A stretch of DNA of 64,000 nucleotides from Treponema sp. GTDB taxonomy: Bacteria > Spirochaetota > Spirochaetia > Treponematales > Breznakiellaceae. Shown piece by piece: positions 17,978 to 27,759 of this stretch. Both the position numbers and the translations under genes were made by a program. The notes below the pieces were generated by a model, which saw only the letters and a list, made by a program, of their open reading frames with translations, was not told where the DNA came from and made no database searches. Numbering within the stretch: position 1 is the stretch's first letter; every line of letters starts with the position of its first letter. The stretch covers positions 1-64,000 of the forward strand of contig WQYB01000003.1 of NCBI GenBank assembly GCA_009781475.1. The letters run 5' to 3'.

Positions 17978-20323
17978 TTATTCAACAGTAAAAGTAATTG
18001 TTTGCTCTTCGTATCCATTCTGGACATGTAAAATATTAACTCCCATTTCAAACGGCAGAAAAAATGTAAAAGGTCTGCTTACGCTGAATGATGTATTATT
18101 ATGCGTTACGTGCAATATACTGCCGTCTCCGCCTATAACTTCTACCGGTATTTCATTTATACCGATTCCTCTATTTGATAAATATACAAAACCGCTTCTT
18201 GGATTAATTATCTCTAAAGGACGTGAACTGTAATCGACAGAGCCCTGTCTTAATGACGCTGTAAACCACGATTGGTATTCAGCCGGGTATATTGTTTCGA
18301 TTCTTCCGTTTATTATCTGATGCCATGTGCAGACTCTTCTGGTTTCATCCGGATGAATATATTCATTTATTATAGAGATGCAGGCATGAGAAGGGTCCAT
18401 TCCCGATACTGCGCAAATTTGCCTGACGCGCCAATCCTGAGGTACAGGAAAATCGTCGGCATGACTGTGAGCTCTGTGTAAAATATTCAATGTATCACGA
18501 ACAATTGCGGCAGGAATGGAACTTCCGGTTCTGTCCAGAACAGTTTCTCCTGTAAAATTTCCCATCCATACTCCGGCTGAATATTTCATTGTAGCGCCTA
18601 AGGCAACGATATTTTGATATTGATTTGCAGTACCAGTTTTAAAAATTGCTGGAAATGCTGTTCTGAAATTTCTTCCGGAGCCAAATGCTAATACCCTTGC
18701 GCTTGAGTCAGATAAAAGCGAACATATTAAACGGGCGGTATCCGCAGAATAAACTCTATAACTTTCTGTATGGTTGCTATTGTCCGTCATCTGCCATGTT
18801 AACGGTATATAAATTCCATCGCGCGGGAAAACGCTGAACGCTCTTACCAGTTCCAAAAGACTGACGGGAGAATTTCCCAAAGCCAAACCTAATCCCGCAT
18901 CGTGCGCTGAATGTTCGACAGAATCAAATCCAAGCGAAAGAAGATGCTGTGTATAGTTGCGCACGCCGAGTCTGTAAAGCAGATATACAGCCGGAATGTT
19001 CAAACTGGATGCAAGTGAAGCTCTAAATAATACAGGACCATTAAACCGGTTATTAAAATTCTGCGGAAAATAAACTTCAATTTCACCGAAAGTCATGGGA
19101 ACATCCGCAATAACATCAGACGGGAAAAATCCTTTTTCCAAAGCCATTGCGTATAAAAATGGTTTCATACTGCTGCCGGGTTGGTTTAGTGCAAGTACTC
19201 CGTCAATTTGACCAGCATCGTATTCATTAAAAAAATCGGCGCTTCCTACCCATGCTAAAATCTCCCCTGTTTCATTATCTATTACAATGGCTGAACCATT
19301 TGTCACCCTTGATGAATAAAATAAATTAATATTACCTGCGATTGTATTTTCAAGATAACGCTGAAGAGCCAAATCAATTGAAAGAAACATTTCATTTATT
19401 TGGCTGCCTGAAGATAAAACTTGAGAGTTTATTAAACGGATAAGATGAGGAAGTTCAAACGGGTACTGAAAACGGCGTGCAGATTCCAGTGCAAATTCAA
19501 AATCTCTTTCGTCGATTTGTATAAATAATGGCCATTTCTTAGACATTATTTTGTTATCTGCAAATTTGGTTTGTAAAAAAGAAGCGGCAATAAGGCAGTT
19601 TTGCGGGTTATCAAGCGGACTATAAAAAGAAGGCCTTCTTGGAACTACCGCAAGACAAAAAAGCTGCGCTCCGGAAAGCATCGAAATTTCGCTAGAAAAA
19701 AAAGTTCTTGCGGCAGATGTAACCCCTTCTGTGTTAAAACCAAAAGGAAGAGAGTTTAAATACATTTCCAGAATTTCATCTTTTGAAAATCTTGTTTCAA
19801 GGCGCAGAGCGTTAAACATTTCCGCTATTTTTTGCCCTGCTCCCTGGCGGCGGTTTGAATGCGGATTATTAGAAATAATTCTTGCAAGCTGCATTGTAAT
19901 GGTAGAAGCGCCGCTTACTCTTCTGCCGCCTGTTATATTTTGCTGCAGCGCACGCAATAGAGCAAGGCTATCAATACCTGGATGGCTGTAAAATCGTTTA
20001 TCCTCTGCAATTATAAAAACATCTTTTACCTGCTGCGGTATTTCATCATGCCTTTCTCTGCGCAAGCCCCTGTTCATTGAATGCCCTTCATCAACAGGTG
20101 TTATTTGCAATAACATTCCGTAGCGATCATAGTAACGGACACTGTATGGTCTTTGCTGGAATTGTTTTAAATCACTGTACGGCGAAAACCTTAACACAAG
20201 CCAAAACAACGCAGAGATACACAATGTTATACAAAGAATCTTAATTATATAAATATAATTAAAATCTCCTTTGCGCCTTTGCGCCTTTGCGAGAAGTCTT
20301 TTTAAAAAAATCTCCTTACTCAA
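17978..20323 (-). CDS. pbpC: Penicillin-binding protein 1C
   Basis: Bifunctional transglycosylase/transpeptidase-type PBP. The GT51 domain shows EDKRFYSHPGID and GASTITMQLARI; the transpeptidase domain shows SSMKPFLYAMAL (SxxK), SSLN and FKTGTANQYQN (KTG); the C-terminal ~90 residues are a BiPBP_C-like beta domain. One TM helix is near the N terminus (IKILCITLCISALFWLVL). The chosen start is TTG 20323, overlapping the end of the macroglobulin gene; a GTG at 20407 would lengthen it by 28 residues. In both cases the first residues (LAKAQRRKG) are encoded by the dispersed repeat at 20266-20296. Pairing with an alpha-2-macroglobulin gene is classic (yfhM-pbpC). Confidence 0.9.
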   Translation of the reverse strand: MSKEIFLKRLLAKAQRRKGDFNYIYIIKILCITLCISALFWLVLRFSPYSDLKQFQQRPYSVRYYDRYGMLLQITPVDEGHSMNRGLRRERHDEIPQQVKDVFIIAEDKRFYSHPGIDSLALLRALQQNITGGRRVSGASTITMQLARIISNNPHSNRRQGAGQKIAEMFNALRLETRFSKDEILEMYLNSLPFGFNTEGVTSAARTFFSSEISMLSGAQLFCLAVVPRRPSFYSPLDNPQNCLIAASFLQTKFADNKIMSKKWPLFIQIDERDFEFALESARRFQYPFELPHLIRLINSQVLSSGSQINEMFLSIDLALQRYLENTIAGNINLFYSSRVTNGSAIVIDNETGEILAWVGSADFFNEYDAGQIDGVLALNQPGSSMKPFLYAMALEKGFFPSDVIADVPMTFGEIEVYFPQNFNNRFNGPVLFRASLASSLNIPAVYLLYRLGVRNYTQHLLSLGFDSVEHSAHDAGLGLALGNSPVSLLELVRAFSVFPRDGIYIPLTWQMTDNSNHTESYRVYSADTARLICSLLSDSSARVLAFGSGRNFRTAFPAIFKTGTANQYQNIVALGATMKYSAGVWMGNFTGETVLDRTGSSIPAAIVRDTLNILHRAHSHADDFPVPQDWRVRQICAVSGMDPSHACISIINEYIHPDETRRVCTWHQIINGRIETIYPAEYQSWFTASLRQGSVDYSSRPLEIINPRSGFVYLSNRGIGINEIPVEVIGGDGSILHVTHNNTSFSVSRPFTFFLPFEMGVNILHVQNGYEEQTITFTVE
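20266..20296 (-). repeat. Dispersed G+C-rich repeat, copy inside pbpC
   Basis: On the minus strand, CTTCTCGCAAAGGCGCAAAG followed by GCGCAAAGGAG. It is translated as the basic cytoplasmic leader of PBP1C just before its transmembrane helix. It is related to the copies at 11527, 17884 and 39044. Confidence 0.7.
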
Positions 20324-23300
20324 TTGTATACAACAACCCCTGGCTTCGTCCGAAAATTTCCGGTTCGTACATACACTCAGCCTGAACCGGCGGAGTGGGG
20401 TAGACACCTCTTCTTGCTGTTCTGAAAAGGAAACTTACAGTAGTCTCTCCCCTATAAAAACGATCCCAGAAATATTGAATTTCATTGTCGTAAATTGCCT
20501 GATGACTCAGCCATGACCTATTGCGCCATGTATTATTATTGTTATTATTGTCAGTACCGCTTGTTCCGCCTGCATCATCGTAGGTAGCGGTAGTAACAAA
20601 TGCGGTGTCCAGTATTTCCGCTCCTGACGGAATTGGCACACGCAATGCAAGATAGGTGCGATCCCTTGTTGAAGAAACTCTTACTCTTGCGCGGTATGTC
20701 TTTCCGCTTTGCAATGCAGTACCTCTGATTTCCGCTCCTGTACTTACATCGAAGATGCTAAGGAATACTCCAATTCCTTCGTCACGGAAAGACTGAAGCT
20801 CCGATGGTATCGCATAACGCAAAGAAGCCGTGTAATACAGGTTTCCCCTGCCGCTTCTTGTAAAATTAAGCTGCTGCATACGATCTCTTACAATTCCGGA
20901 TAAAGCGGCGCTTGTAAAATCAAATGAACCTGTAACAGGTTTTGCGCCAAGACCCCTAAATGACCCTTGCAGCAGTTGTGTTGAACCAAGAGATACTGTT
21001 CCCCTGACATCAATATTTGTAAGATCTTCTGCTCTTATTAAAGCGTCTACAGCAGATAAAACCCGGACTGTTACTGCCGTACTTTGCCAGTATCCCATAT
21101 TCTTGTTGGAGCGCTGGATTTCAAGCAGTGTATATAAAAGCCGTGTGTTAATATCATCACCCGGGAATTGATGCGCAAAAAATTGCAGTGTAAGAGCGAG
21201 TTGTTCTGTATTACCGCCGTAGTAACTGAAACGGTTTCTGCTTAAAGGATCGGTTAAATCAACACCCCTTGTGGTCAGACGTATTAAGTTTCTAAGACGC
21301 TGTGCTGTATTTGCAGCATCAGCAGTGCGTCCAAGCTCGCGGTATGTCATTCCAACGAATGCCAGTACAGACGGATCAACATTATCGCGGGTTAGAATTT
21401 CAGCTAACCTTGACGGATCAACCCTTTCGCCTAACAGAGCAAATACATACAGCATGTATGACTGTAAATATGACTGATAAACATAATCAGAAGAATTGCT
21501 GCGTCTTCCCTGCAATGTTTGATACTCGCGGTTTAAATATGCAACAAGAGCTGTAGTGTTAAGCGAAGACGGAATATTTAAATTTTTAGCTTTTGCGATT
21601 GCAATAATGTGTGCAATTCTAAGGCTTACATAAAAATCGGAAACAGTGCCGGACGGCCAATACGGAAATCCGCCGTTAGACATCTGTATTTGTGCCCATG
21701 ATCTTAGTTCATTTTCCACAACACGATGCGGATTAGAAATTTCGGATTTAATGCTTAGAGCATCCAGGTATTCACCGAATACTACAAGAGGCATTACTAC
21801 AGAGCTTCTTTGTTCGAGGCATCCGTAAGGGTAGCGGAATAAATAACTAATTGCACTATCCAATAAACTAAGCCTTGTAGCGTCCAGTGTTAAAGTCAGG
21901 CTTCCGGCATTATTATCTGCAAATGAAGGTATAACTAAACCCTCGCTTGCAGAATTTGCAGAAATTGTACCGGTTGTAGTTACTGTTTCCATTACAAGCG
22001 GTTTTTCAATTATCATTTCACGGACAAGCCTTTCGTTTAAAATTGAAGAATTTATTGTAAAGTTTAATGTAACATTTCCCTGTCTGACAGCAGCGACATC
22101 AAAGTAAACAACAGCATTTTCACCGCTTCTTACCGTTACGCGCCGTTCTGCCGTACCATCAACGAAAGCGTGTCCTGCAGCCTTTGTCAAACCGGTTGAC
22201 GCATCATTGGGCAAAGGATTTCCAATGTCAAGTTTTACAATGATGGTATGAGATTGAGAATCCAGGTTAGTTATTAATACACCCGCTTCAGCTGTGTCTC
22301 TCTCTCGCAGGCGGCGCGGGACAAGTTCTCGTACATTTATTCTGTTTTGTGCCGCAATTTCACTTTCTTTTAATGCAAATAAATCACCGCGTACTCCAAA
22401 AACTGTTACACGGTATGTAGTTAAATTGTCAGGCAGTTTAAATTTATATGTTACTTTGCCGCTAGCATCTGTTATAAGCATTGGTTCGAATACTGCCGTT
22501 GGATTAAAATCGCTTCGCTCTTCGATCTTGCTGTCATCTGAATCTCCTCCCTGGCGATCCATAACAGCATAAGTTACAGGGTCCATCAGCATAGCTCTTG
22601 AATCTCCGCCTGCAGCAAATAACGGGAATTGATAATTTGAATAAAAATGATTGATAGGATCAGGTACACGGTAGTTGATTAAATCCAGTACGCCCCTGTC
22701 TACTGCCATAAGGCTTAATTCTGCATTAGGCAAAGGAACTCCGTCTCTGGTTGCCGTTAATGTCATTGTAACTTCTTCACCAGGGCGGTATGTTCTTTTG
22801 TCGGTTTGAATATTTACGGAAAATGCTTTTGTACGCGGGTTTATATTAATACGTGTTACGCCGTAATAACCCTTTGGTTTATCAAGGTCAGGGTTTCCGT
22901 ATTCATGCGTTGGAGGACCGGAACGTACAGAATAAGAAGAAACCGAAACATAAACAACCGGTACATAGTTACGTGCAATTGGTATATCGATTACTGTAAC
23001 AGATTCTGTAAGGTGGCGCACTTCTTCCGAATAAATACCGTCTCTTTCAATGGTTATAAGGTAATAACCGGAAGCAAGCGGGCTTTGCAGCATTATTTTT
23101 GCAGTATCACCCGGTTCATACATATCCTGATCAGGTACAAGGCGGACTTCTTCGGCGCTGCTCATATTCCAATAGCCGCCCGAACCTGTAACATAAAAAC
23201 TCATTTCTGTAAGAGCTGTTCTGCCTTCCCTGTCTTTTGATGTTACGCGCAATATATGAAATCCTGCGGCAGACGGTCTTACTCTGATTGTTCCGCCGTT

Positions 23301-23399
23301 ATTTTGAATATTAATTGTTTGAACACTGTCAACAACCTGATGACGTGTATATTCGTCGTGAATAAATCCGCTTACGCCCTTTGCTGAACACGCCGCCAT
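20316..23399 (-). CDS. Bacterial alpha-2-macroglobulin, C-terminal portion (frameshifted)
   Basis: 1027 residues corresponding to the second half of a YfhM-type macroglobulin. It has MG domains, an A2M central domain (LKESEIAAQNRINVRELVPRRL), the thioester motif GCLEQ (encoded at 21810-21824), the alpha/alpha thioester-domain helices (SWAQIQMSNGGFPYWPSGT) and a C-terminal receptor-like domain. The apparent ATG at 23399 lies inside the upstream half in another frame and gives no signal peptide. The text continues directly from the upstream half after a one-base shift near CAAAGGGC (about 23379-23386). Role: a periplasmic protease trap that protects the envelope, working with PBP1C downstream. 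Either a real lesion, an indel error, or a programmed shift. Confidence 0.82.
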   Translation of the reverse strand: MAACSAKGVSGFIHDEYTRHQVVDSVQTINIQNNGGTIRVRPSAAGFHILRVTSKDREGRTALTEMSFYVTGSGGYWNMSSAEEVRLVPDQDMYEPGDTAKIMLQSPLASGYYLITIERDGIYSEEVRHLTESVTVIDIPIARNYVPVVYVSVSSYSVRSGPPTHEYGNPDLDKPKGYYGVTRININPRTKAFSVNIQTDKRTYRPGEEVTMTLTATRDGVPLPNAELSLMAVDRGVLDLINYRVPDPINHFYSNYQFPLFAAGGDSRAMLMDPVTYAVMDRQGGDSDDSKIEERSDFNPTAVFEPMLITDASGKVTYKFKLPDNLTTYRVTVFGVRGDLFALKESEIAAQNRINVRELVPRRLRERDTAEAGVLITNLDSQSHTIIVKLDIGNPLPNDASTGLTKAAGHAFVDGTAERRVTVRSGENAVVYFDVAAVRQGNVTLNFTINSSILNERLVREMIIEKPLVMETVTTTGTISANSASEGLVIPSFADNNAGSLTLTLDATRLSLLDSAISYLFRYPYGCLEQRSSVVMPLVVFGEYLDALSIKSEISNPHRVVENELRSWAQIQMSNGGFPYWPSGTVSDFYVSLRIAHIIAIAKAKNLNIPSSLNTTALVAYLNREYQTLQGRRSNSSDYVYQSYLQSYMLYVFALLGERVDPSRLAEILTRDNVDPSVLAFVGMTYRELGRTADAANTAQRLRNLIRLTTRGVDLTDPLSRNRFSYYGGNTEQLALTLQFFAHQFPGDDINTRLLYTLLEIQRSNKNMGYWQSTAVTVRVLSAVDALIRAEDLTNIDVRGTVSLGSTQLLQGSFRGLGAKPVTGSFDFTSAALSGIVRDRMQQLNFTRSGRGNLYYTASLRYAIPSELQSFRDEGIGVFLSIFDVSTGAEIRGTALQSGKTYRARVRVSSTRDRTYLALRVPIPSGAEILDTAFVTTATYDDAGGTSGTDNNNNNNTWRNRSWLSHQAIYDNEIQYFWDRFYRGETTVSFLFRTARRGVYPTPPVQAECMYEPEIFGRSQGLLYTIE

Positions 23400-26300
23400 T
23401 CTTCACGGATTAGTTCAACTTTTAATTGTCTTGCTCCTTCGCCTGTTTGAAGAAAAAGACTGTTATCTGCTGTTCGCTGTCCTGATGTATTAACAGTTAT
23501 ATAGTTACAGTTAAATTCCTGACCTGCGCGGACAAATCCTGAAACACTGCGATTAAGCCCGATGTAAAAACTTGAAGGATGCGCCATAACGGATCTGTAA
23601 GCGGTAACCATTTGATTGCCTATGTCTGTAACTCTGACCTCTGCCTGATAAATATACGGTGCTCCTGTTACTTTACTGCTTGTTGTGGTTCGTGTGGTAA
23701 GAGTCGCAGCTCCCTGTCCGCTTAAACTGCCGCTTTCACTGCTTATATAACGCTTGCTGTCCCATCCGCGCATAGGTCCGAATGTAAAACCCCTTGTTTC
23801 CACGCCCGAAGGCTGGAAAACGCCGGTTTCTTCAAACCACGCGCCTTCCCATGTCGCGCCTGAAAGACTGCCGCCGGCAAGATAACTTGCTCTTAAATTT
23901 AAATTTATATCGTCACCTAATATAATTGTTTCAGACGGAGCTGAGAGGGTTGCCTGAAACCTGAGTCTTTCAAAAAAAGCGATTGTTACGGGAATAGTTG
24001 CGACATTCTCGTCAATTTCAAACGTTCCTGATTTTCGCTTGTATACAAGCCTGTAGGAACCCGGCTGCAAGTCTTCCGGGATTTCAATCTTTCCAAAAAA
24101 ACTTCCTGATTCGGTTGTTTCTCCTTCAAAGACTGTAATTCTCTGTGGTCTGTAAGAATTTTCTTCAAGAACAACTACATAGCTGCCCTGATAGAGTGTG
24201 TACATACCCAAAACTCTTGAACGATCTACACCGCGGAATGTTAATGTTTCTCCCGGTTTATATAAACCGCGATCGCAGAACATAAACGCATGGGGAATTA
24301 TTTCTTCTGCTCGCTGGGGTAAACTTGTTCTTACACCCGATCTCCACATGTTATGTGAAGACGGACTGAATATAGCTTTGTCTCCGTCTTTTTCTGCAAT
24401 TATATAAGGTGATCGCCACCAGCTTGAATCCTGTGTATTATCTCTTAATATTAATGGTTCTAAATTAATTACCGCAAGACCGTCATTGCCGGTTCTAGCT
24501 TCGCCGTAGTTTGCTATATTTAATGTTCTTGAACTTTCGACAACCGCATTTGGAAGCAACTTTACAGTTGCACCTTCTACAGGTCTTCCTGTTGATAAAC
24601 TTGTAACAAATACAACAACTTTGTTAAAACCATAACGAACAGTCATTCCTAAATCTGTTACCTGAATATTGATAGCATTTTCCGATGTTCTGTTAGGACC
24701 TGGGCGGAATGTATTGTCGTTTTGCCTTTGACTGGTTAAAAGGTTTATATTTGATCGAAAACCTACAAACCCTTTGCCTTGTTCATTCAAAAACGGTTTA
24801 AGATCAATTACTTCAAAATTTCTTGTATTAAAAGGAGCCGGTTCCAAATTAAAAGAGGTTATGTTATTCCAGCTTCTCTGCTGATTTCTTGAAATAAACG
24901 GATTATTATCAACACCCAATTGATAAGAAGAGGCAGCCGCTATGTTTTGATATTCAAAAATAAAACGGGGCGGAAATTGAGCTTCCAGCATTACATTGTA
25001 TCTGTATTCGGGGAAATTAAGCGAACCTACAGGAGGCGGCTCCGGAGGAACTACTATTTCGCATGTGTAAGCTGTGTTTAACCTTCTTCCGTAAATATCT
25101 TCAACGTTCGGTGAAACTGTTAATCTGAAACGATCTCCGTAATTAATCGGCAGATTAAATACACGCAGTATGTTTCCGAAAACCTCGATATTTTCACTGG
25201 TAACAGGCATAACAGGATCAGTTGTGATGGCGTTTCGTACAGTATTTTCGTTTAAGCCGTGGCTAAAAGTAATTTCGACAAGGTTGCCGTATCTTCCGTA
25301 ACCTGCCATTCTGTTATGCGATCTTACAACAAAAGGAGAAGGTGTTCTAAAACTAAAAGTTTGATCCGCTTCGGTTCCCCTGGTTCCCCCTTGCGATCTT
25401 GCTCCTCTTTTTAAAACAACATTTACCTGCGTTGCAAAATTTATAGTGCCTTGAACATCAGCGATTATTTTATACTGATCAACTTGTCTTAATGTAAATC
25501 TTCTGTTTTCTGTACCTGCGTTTATTTCCAGATATTGATTCATATCGGCAGCACGCACAGGATAGTTAAAGATCAAACTAATCTGCCTTGCCGCTTCCGG
25601 CGGTACATTGTTATTGTCAAAACGGAAGTTTGTTCTTTCCCTGTATTCCTCGCCCGGTATTATGCTGCTGATCCTTAAAGTTTCGGTATGAAAATTAAAA
25701 ACCCTGTCGCCTGTGATTCTGTTTCCGCCAAGCGACGTTGCGTTAGCTGCAATAGTGATTGTATAGGTCTGCTGTGCCTGGCAGGGCTCCTCCCCTTCAA
25801 AACTTAAAAAACTGGTTCCGTACCAGCGGAATGTTCCTTTAATGGCAGGAGTAATCGTAACAAGAGGCGAAGTTGAACTTTGCTCGCCAAGACTTGCAAG
25901 CGGGATCATCGGCTGTGAAAAAACTACATGTATGGAAGGACGTTGAATAGCGGAAGAATAATCTCCTCTTGGACCCCAATCGATCACTGTAAGAGGTTCG
26001 TTAATTCCCTGTAATTGCCCCTGAAGCCCCGCTTCCTGCGCGGCGCGGATTTCCTGAATCCTGGCAGCTTCTCTTGCCGGATCAAAATAAACAGTTTGGT
26101 AATCGGAAAGACGCCTAAGTCCGCCTCCTACTACTGTTCCCTGTCCCGAATTTGCTGTTGTGCCTGTCTGCGTCTGAGTTAAGGTTTCAAGTTCATTTAT
26201 CGGTTCTGCTCTTAAAGGACGAAAATCTAAAGTAGTAGCGGTTTCCAATGCCGCATTATTAATTAATAATCTTACTGGATTAGTGGAATTTATCTGCGGA

Positions 26301-26425
26301 GAGCTGGCGTTTATAAAAGTGTATACACTGGCAGGCATTTCAGGTATTTCATTTATTTCATTCTTTTTGCATCCAAAATAAAATAATAAAATAAATAACG
26401 GTAAAAAAAAGGCTATTTTTTTCAT
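23372..26425 (-). CDS. Bacterial alpha-2-macroglobulin, N-terminal portion (lipoprotein)
   Basis: 1017 residues beginning with a lipoprotein signal (FILLFYFGCKKNE, Cys19) and an AGGGGG ribosome site before ATG 26425. It contains the N-terminal Ig-like and MG1-MG3 domains of YfhM-type macroglobulins: SIHVVFSQPMIPL, LSFEGEEPCQAQQTYTI and the MG3 region FMFCDRGLYKPGETLTFRG. It stops early at VQQRA*, and the expected continuation (KGVSGFIHDEY) is in the -1 frame of the partner frame at 20316-23399; the two overlap by 28 bp. Joined, they would be ~2035 residues, a reasonable size for this family. It is divergent from murA. Confidence 0.82.
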   Translation of the reverse strand: MKKIAFFLPLFILLFYFGCKKNEINEIPEMPASVYTFINASSPQINSTNPVRLLINNAALETATTLDFRPLRAEPINELETLTQTQTGTTANSGQGTVVGGGLRRLSDYQTVYFDPAREAARIQEIRAAQEAGLQGQLQGINEPLTVIDWGPRGDYSSAIQRPSIHVVFSQPMIPLASLGEQSSTSPLVTITPAIKGTFRWYGTSFLSFEGEEPCQAQQTYTITIAANATSLGGNRITGDRVFNFHTETLRISSIIPGEEYRERTNFRFDNNNVPPEAARQISLIFNYPVRAADMNQYLEINAGTENRRFTLRQVDQYKIIADVQGTINFATQVNVVLKRGARSQGGTRGTEADQTFSFRTPSPFVVRSHNRMAGYGRYGNLVEITFSHGLNENTVRNAITTDPVMPVTSENIEVFGNILRVFNLPINYGDRFRLTVSPNVEDIYGRRLNTAYTCEIVVPPEPPPVGSLNFPEYRYNVMLEAQFPPRFIFEYQNIAAASSYQLGVDNNPFISRNQQRSWNNITSFNLEPAPFNTRNFEVIDLKPFLNEQGKGFVGFRSNINLLTSQRQNDNTFRPGPNRTSENAINIQVTDLGMTVRYGFNKVVVFVTSLSTGRPVEGATVKLLPNAVVESSRTLNIANYGEARTGNDGLAVINLEPLILRDNTQDSSWWRSPYIIAEKDGDKAIFSPSSHNMWRSGVRTSLPQRAEEIIPHAFMFCDRGLYKPGETLTFRGVDRSRVLGMYTLYQGSYVVVLEENSYRPQRITVFEGETTESGSFFGKIEIPEDLQPGSYRLVYKRKSGTFEIDENVATIPVTIAFFERLRFQATLSAPSETIILGDDINLNLRASYLAGGSLSGATWEGAWFEETGVFQPSGVETRGFTFGPMRGWDSKRYISSESGSLSGQGAATLTTRTTTSSKVTGAPYIYQAEVRVTDIGNQMVTAYRSVMAHPSSFYIGLNRSVSGFVRAGQEFNCNYITVNTSGQRTADNSLFLQTGEGARQLKVELIREEWRRVQQRA

Positions 26426-26475
26426 AGTGCCCCCTATAATTGACAGTATATCAATTTTACAGTTACATTCAATAT

Positions 26476-27753
26476 ATGAGTGAATATTATATTAACGGCG
26501 GCGCTGCTTTAAACGGAACAATCAAAGTCAGCGGAAATAAAAATGCCGCTCTTCCCTGTATTGCTGCGGCGCTTTTAACTGATGAACCTGTAATTTTACG
26601 AAATATTCCCGAAATTGAAGATGTCCGTGTTATGCTTGATGTTTTTACAGCGCTTGGAGGCGAAGTTGAAACTTTGGGACCTAATGTGCGCAAGCTGTCT
26701 TTACGGGATATAAAATCATCTGAAATACCAAAAGAACAGGCAAAAAAAATAAGAGCGTCGATACTCTTTGCAGGTCCGCTTTTAGCCCGAACGGGTAAAG
26801 TAATTCTTCCTCCGCCAGGCGGTGATGTTATAGGAAGGAGAAGGCTCGATACCCACTTTCTGACGCTTACAGAGCTCGGTTCAAAGGTTAAAGTCAGTGA
26901 CTCCTTTACATTTACAGCGAAAAATCTTATCGGCGCTGATATCTTTCTTGACGAAGCCTCCGTTACTGCGACAGAAAATGCAATTATGGCGGCAGTTTTA
27001 GCAAGCGGAAAAACAATTTTAACTAACGCTGCAAGCGAACCTCATGTTCAGGATTTATGCAGAATGCTGGTTTTAATGGGTGCTAAAATAGAAGGAATTG
27101 GCTCAAACATATTGACGATTGACGGAGTTGAAAAACTTTTCGGCTGCGATTTTGAAATTGGTCCCGATTTTATGGAAGTAGGCTCTTTTATAGGACTTGC
27201 TGCAGTTACAGGAGGCGATCTTCATATCGAAGGCGCGCGTCAGTCTGACATGCGCCCTGCGAAAATTGCCTTTGGCAAACTTGGCATTGTCTGGGCTCAC
27301 GAAGGAAACATCATCCATGTGCCTAAAAACCAGAGCATGGAAGTTAACCACGACCTTGGCGGAATGATCCCAAAAATTGATGACGCACCCTGGCCTGGTT
27401 TCCCGCCAGACCTTTTAAGCATTGTAATTGTTGTTGCCACTCAAATAAAAGGAACAGTTTTAATTCACGAAAAAATGTACGAATCTCGCATGTTCTTTGT
27501 CGATAAACTTATCGGCATGGGAGCCAGAATCGTGTTATGCGATCCTCACCGCGCGGTTATTTCAGGTCCCGCAAAACTGCAGGGTTCCGAGCTTACAAGC
27601 CCCGATGTCCGCGCGGGAATGGCAATGCTTATTGCCACCATGTGCGCCGAAGGCAAAAGTGTTATACGCAATGTCTACCAGATAGAAAGGGGTTACGAAC
27701 ATTTGCCGGAAAGGCTTTCTTCGCTTGGAGCGAGTATTCAAAGGGTGGAGTAG
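26476..27753 (+). CDS. murA: UDP-N-acetylglucosamine 1-carboxyvinyltransferase
   Basis: First committed enzyme of peptidoglycan synthesis: transfers enolpyruvate from PEP to UDP-GlcNAc in the cytoplasm. ATG 26476 is chosen because the EPSP-synthase fold then begins as usual ([24 protein letters not shown]). The catalytic loop reads [11 protein letters not shown], with Asp117 (codon 26824-26826) where E. coli has Cys115, the residue alkylated by fosfomycin. Asp is also found at this place in Borrelia, Chlamydia and Mycobacterium MurA, so intrinsic fosfomycin resistance is expected. Further family motifs: [37 protein letters not shown]. It is divergent from the macroglobulin gene and six bases ahead of rmuC. 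Confidence 0.95.
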   Translation: MSEYYINGGAALNGTIKVSGNKNAALPCIAAALLTDEPVILRNIPEIEDVRVMLDVFTALGGEVETLGPNVRKLSLRDIKSSEIPKEQAKKIRASILFAGPLLARTGKVILPPPGGDVIGRRRLDTHFLTLTELGSKVKVSDSFTFTAKNLIGADIFLDEASVTATENAIMAAVLASGKTILTNAASEPHVQDLCRMLVLMGAKIEGIGSNILTIDGVEKLFGCDFEIGPDFMEVGSFIGLAAVTGGDLHIEGARQSDMRPAKIAFGKLGIVWAHEGNIIHVPKNQSMEVNHDLGGMIPKIDDAPWPGFPPDLLSIVIVVATQIKGTVLIHEKMYESRMFFVDKLIGMGARIVLCDPHRAVISGPAKLQGSELTSPDVRAGMAMLIATMCAEGKSVIRNVYQIERGYEHLPERLSSLGASIQRVE

Positions 27754-27759
27754 GGAATA

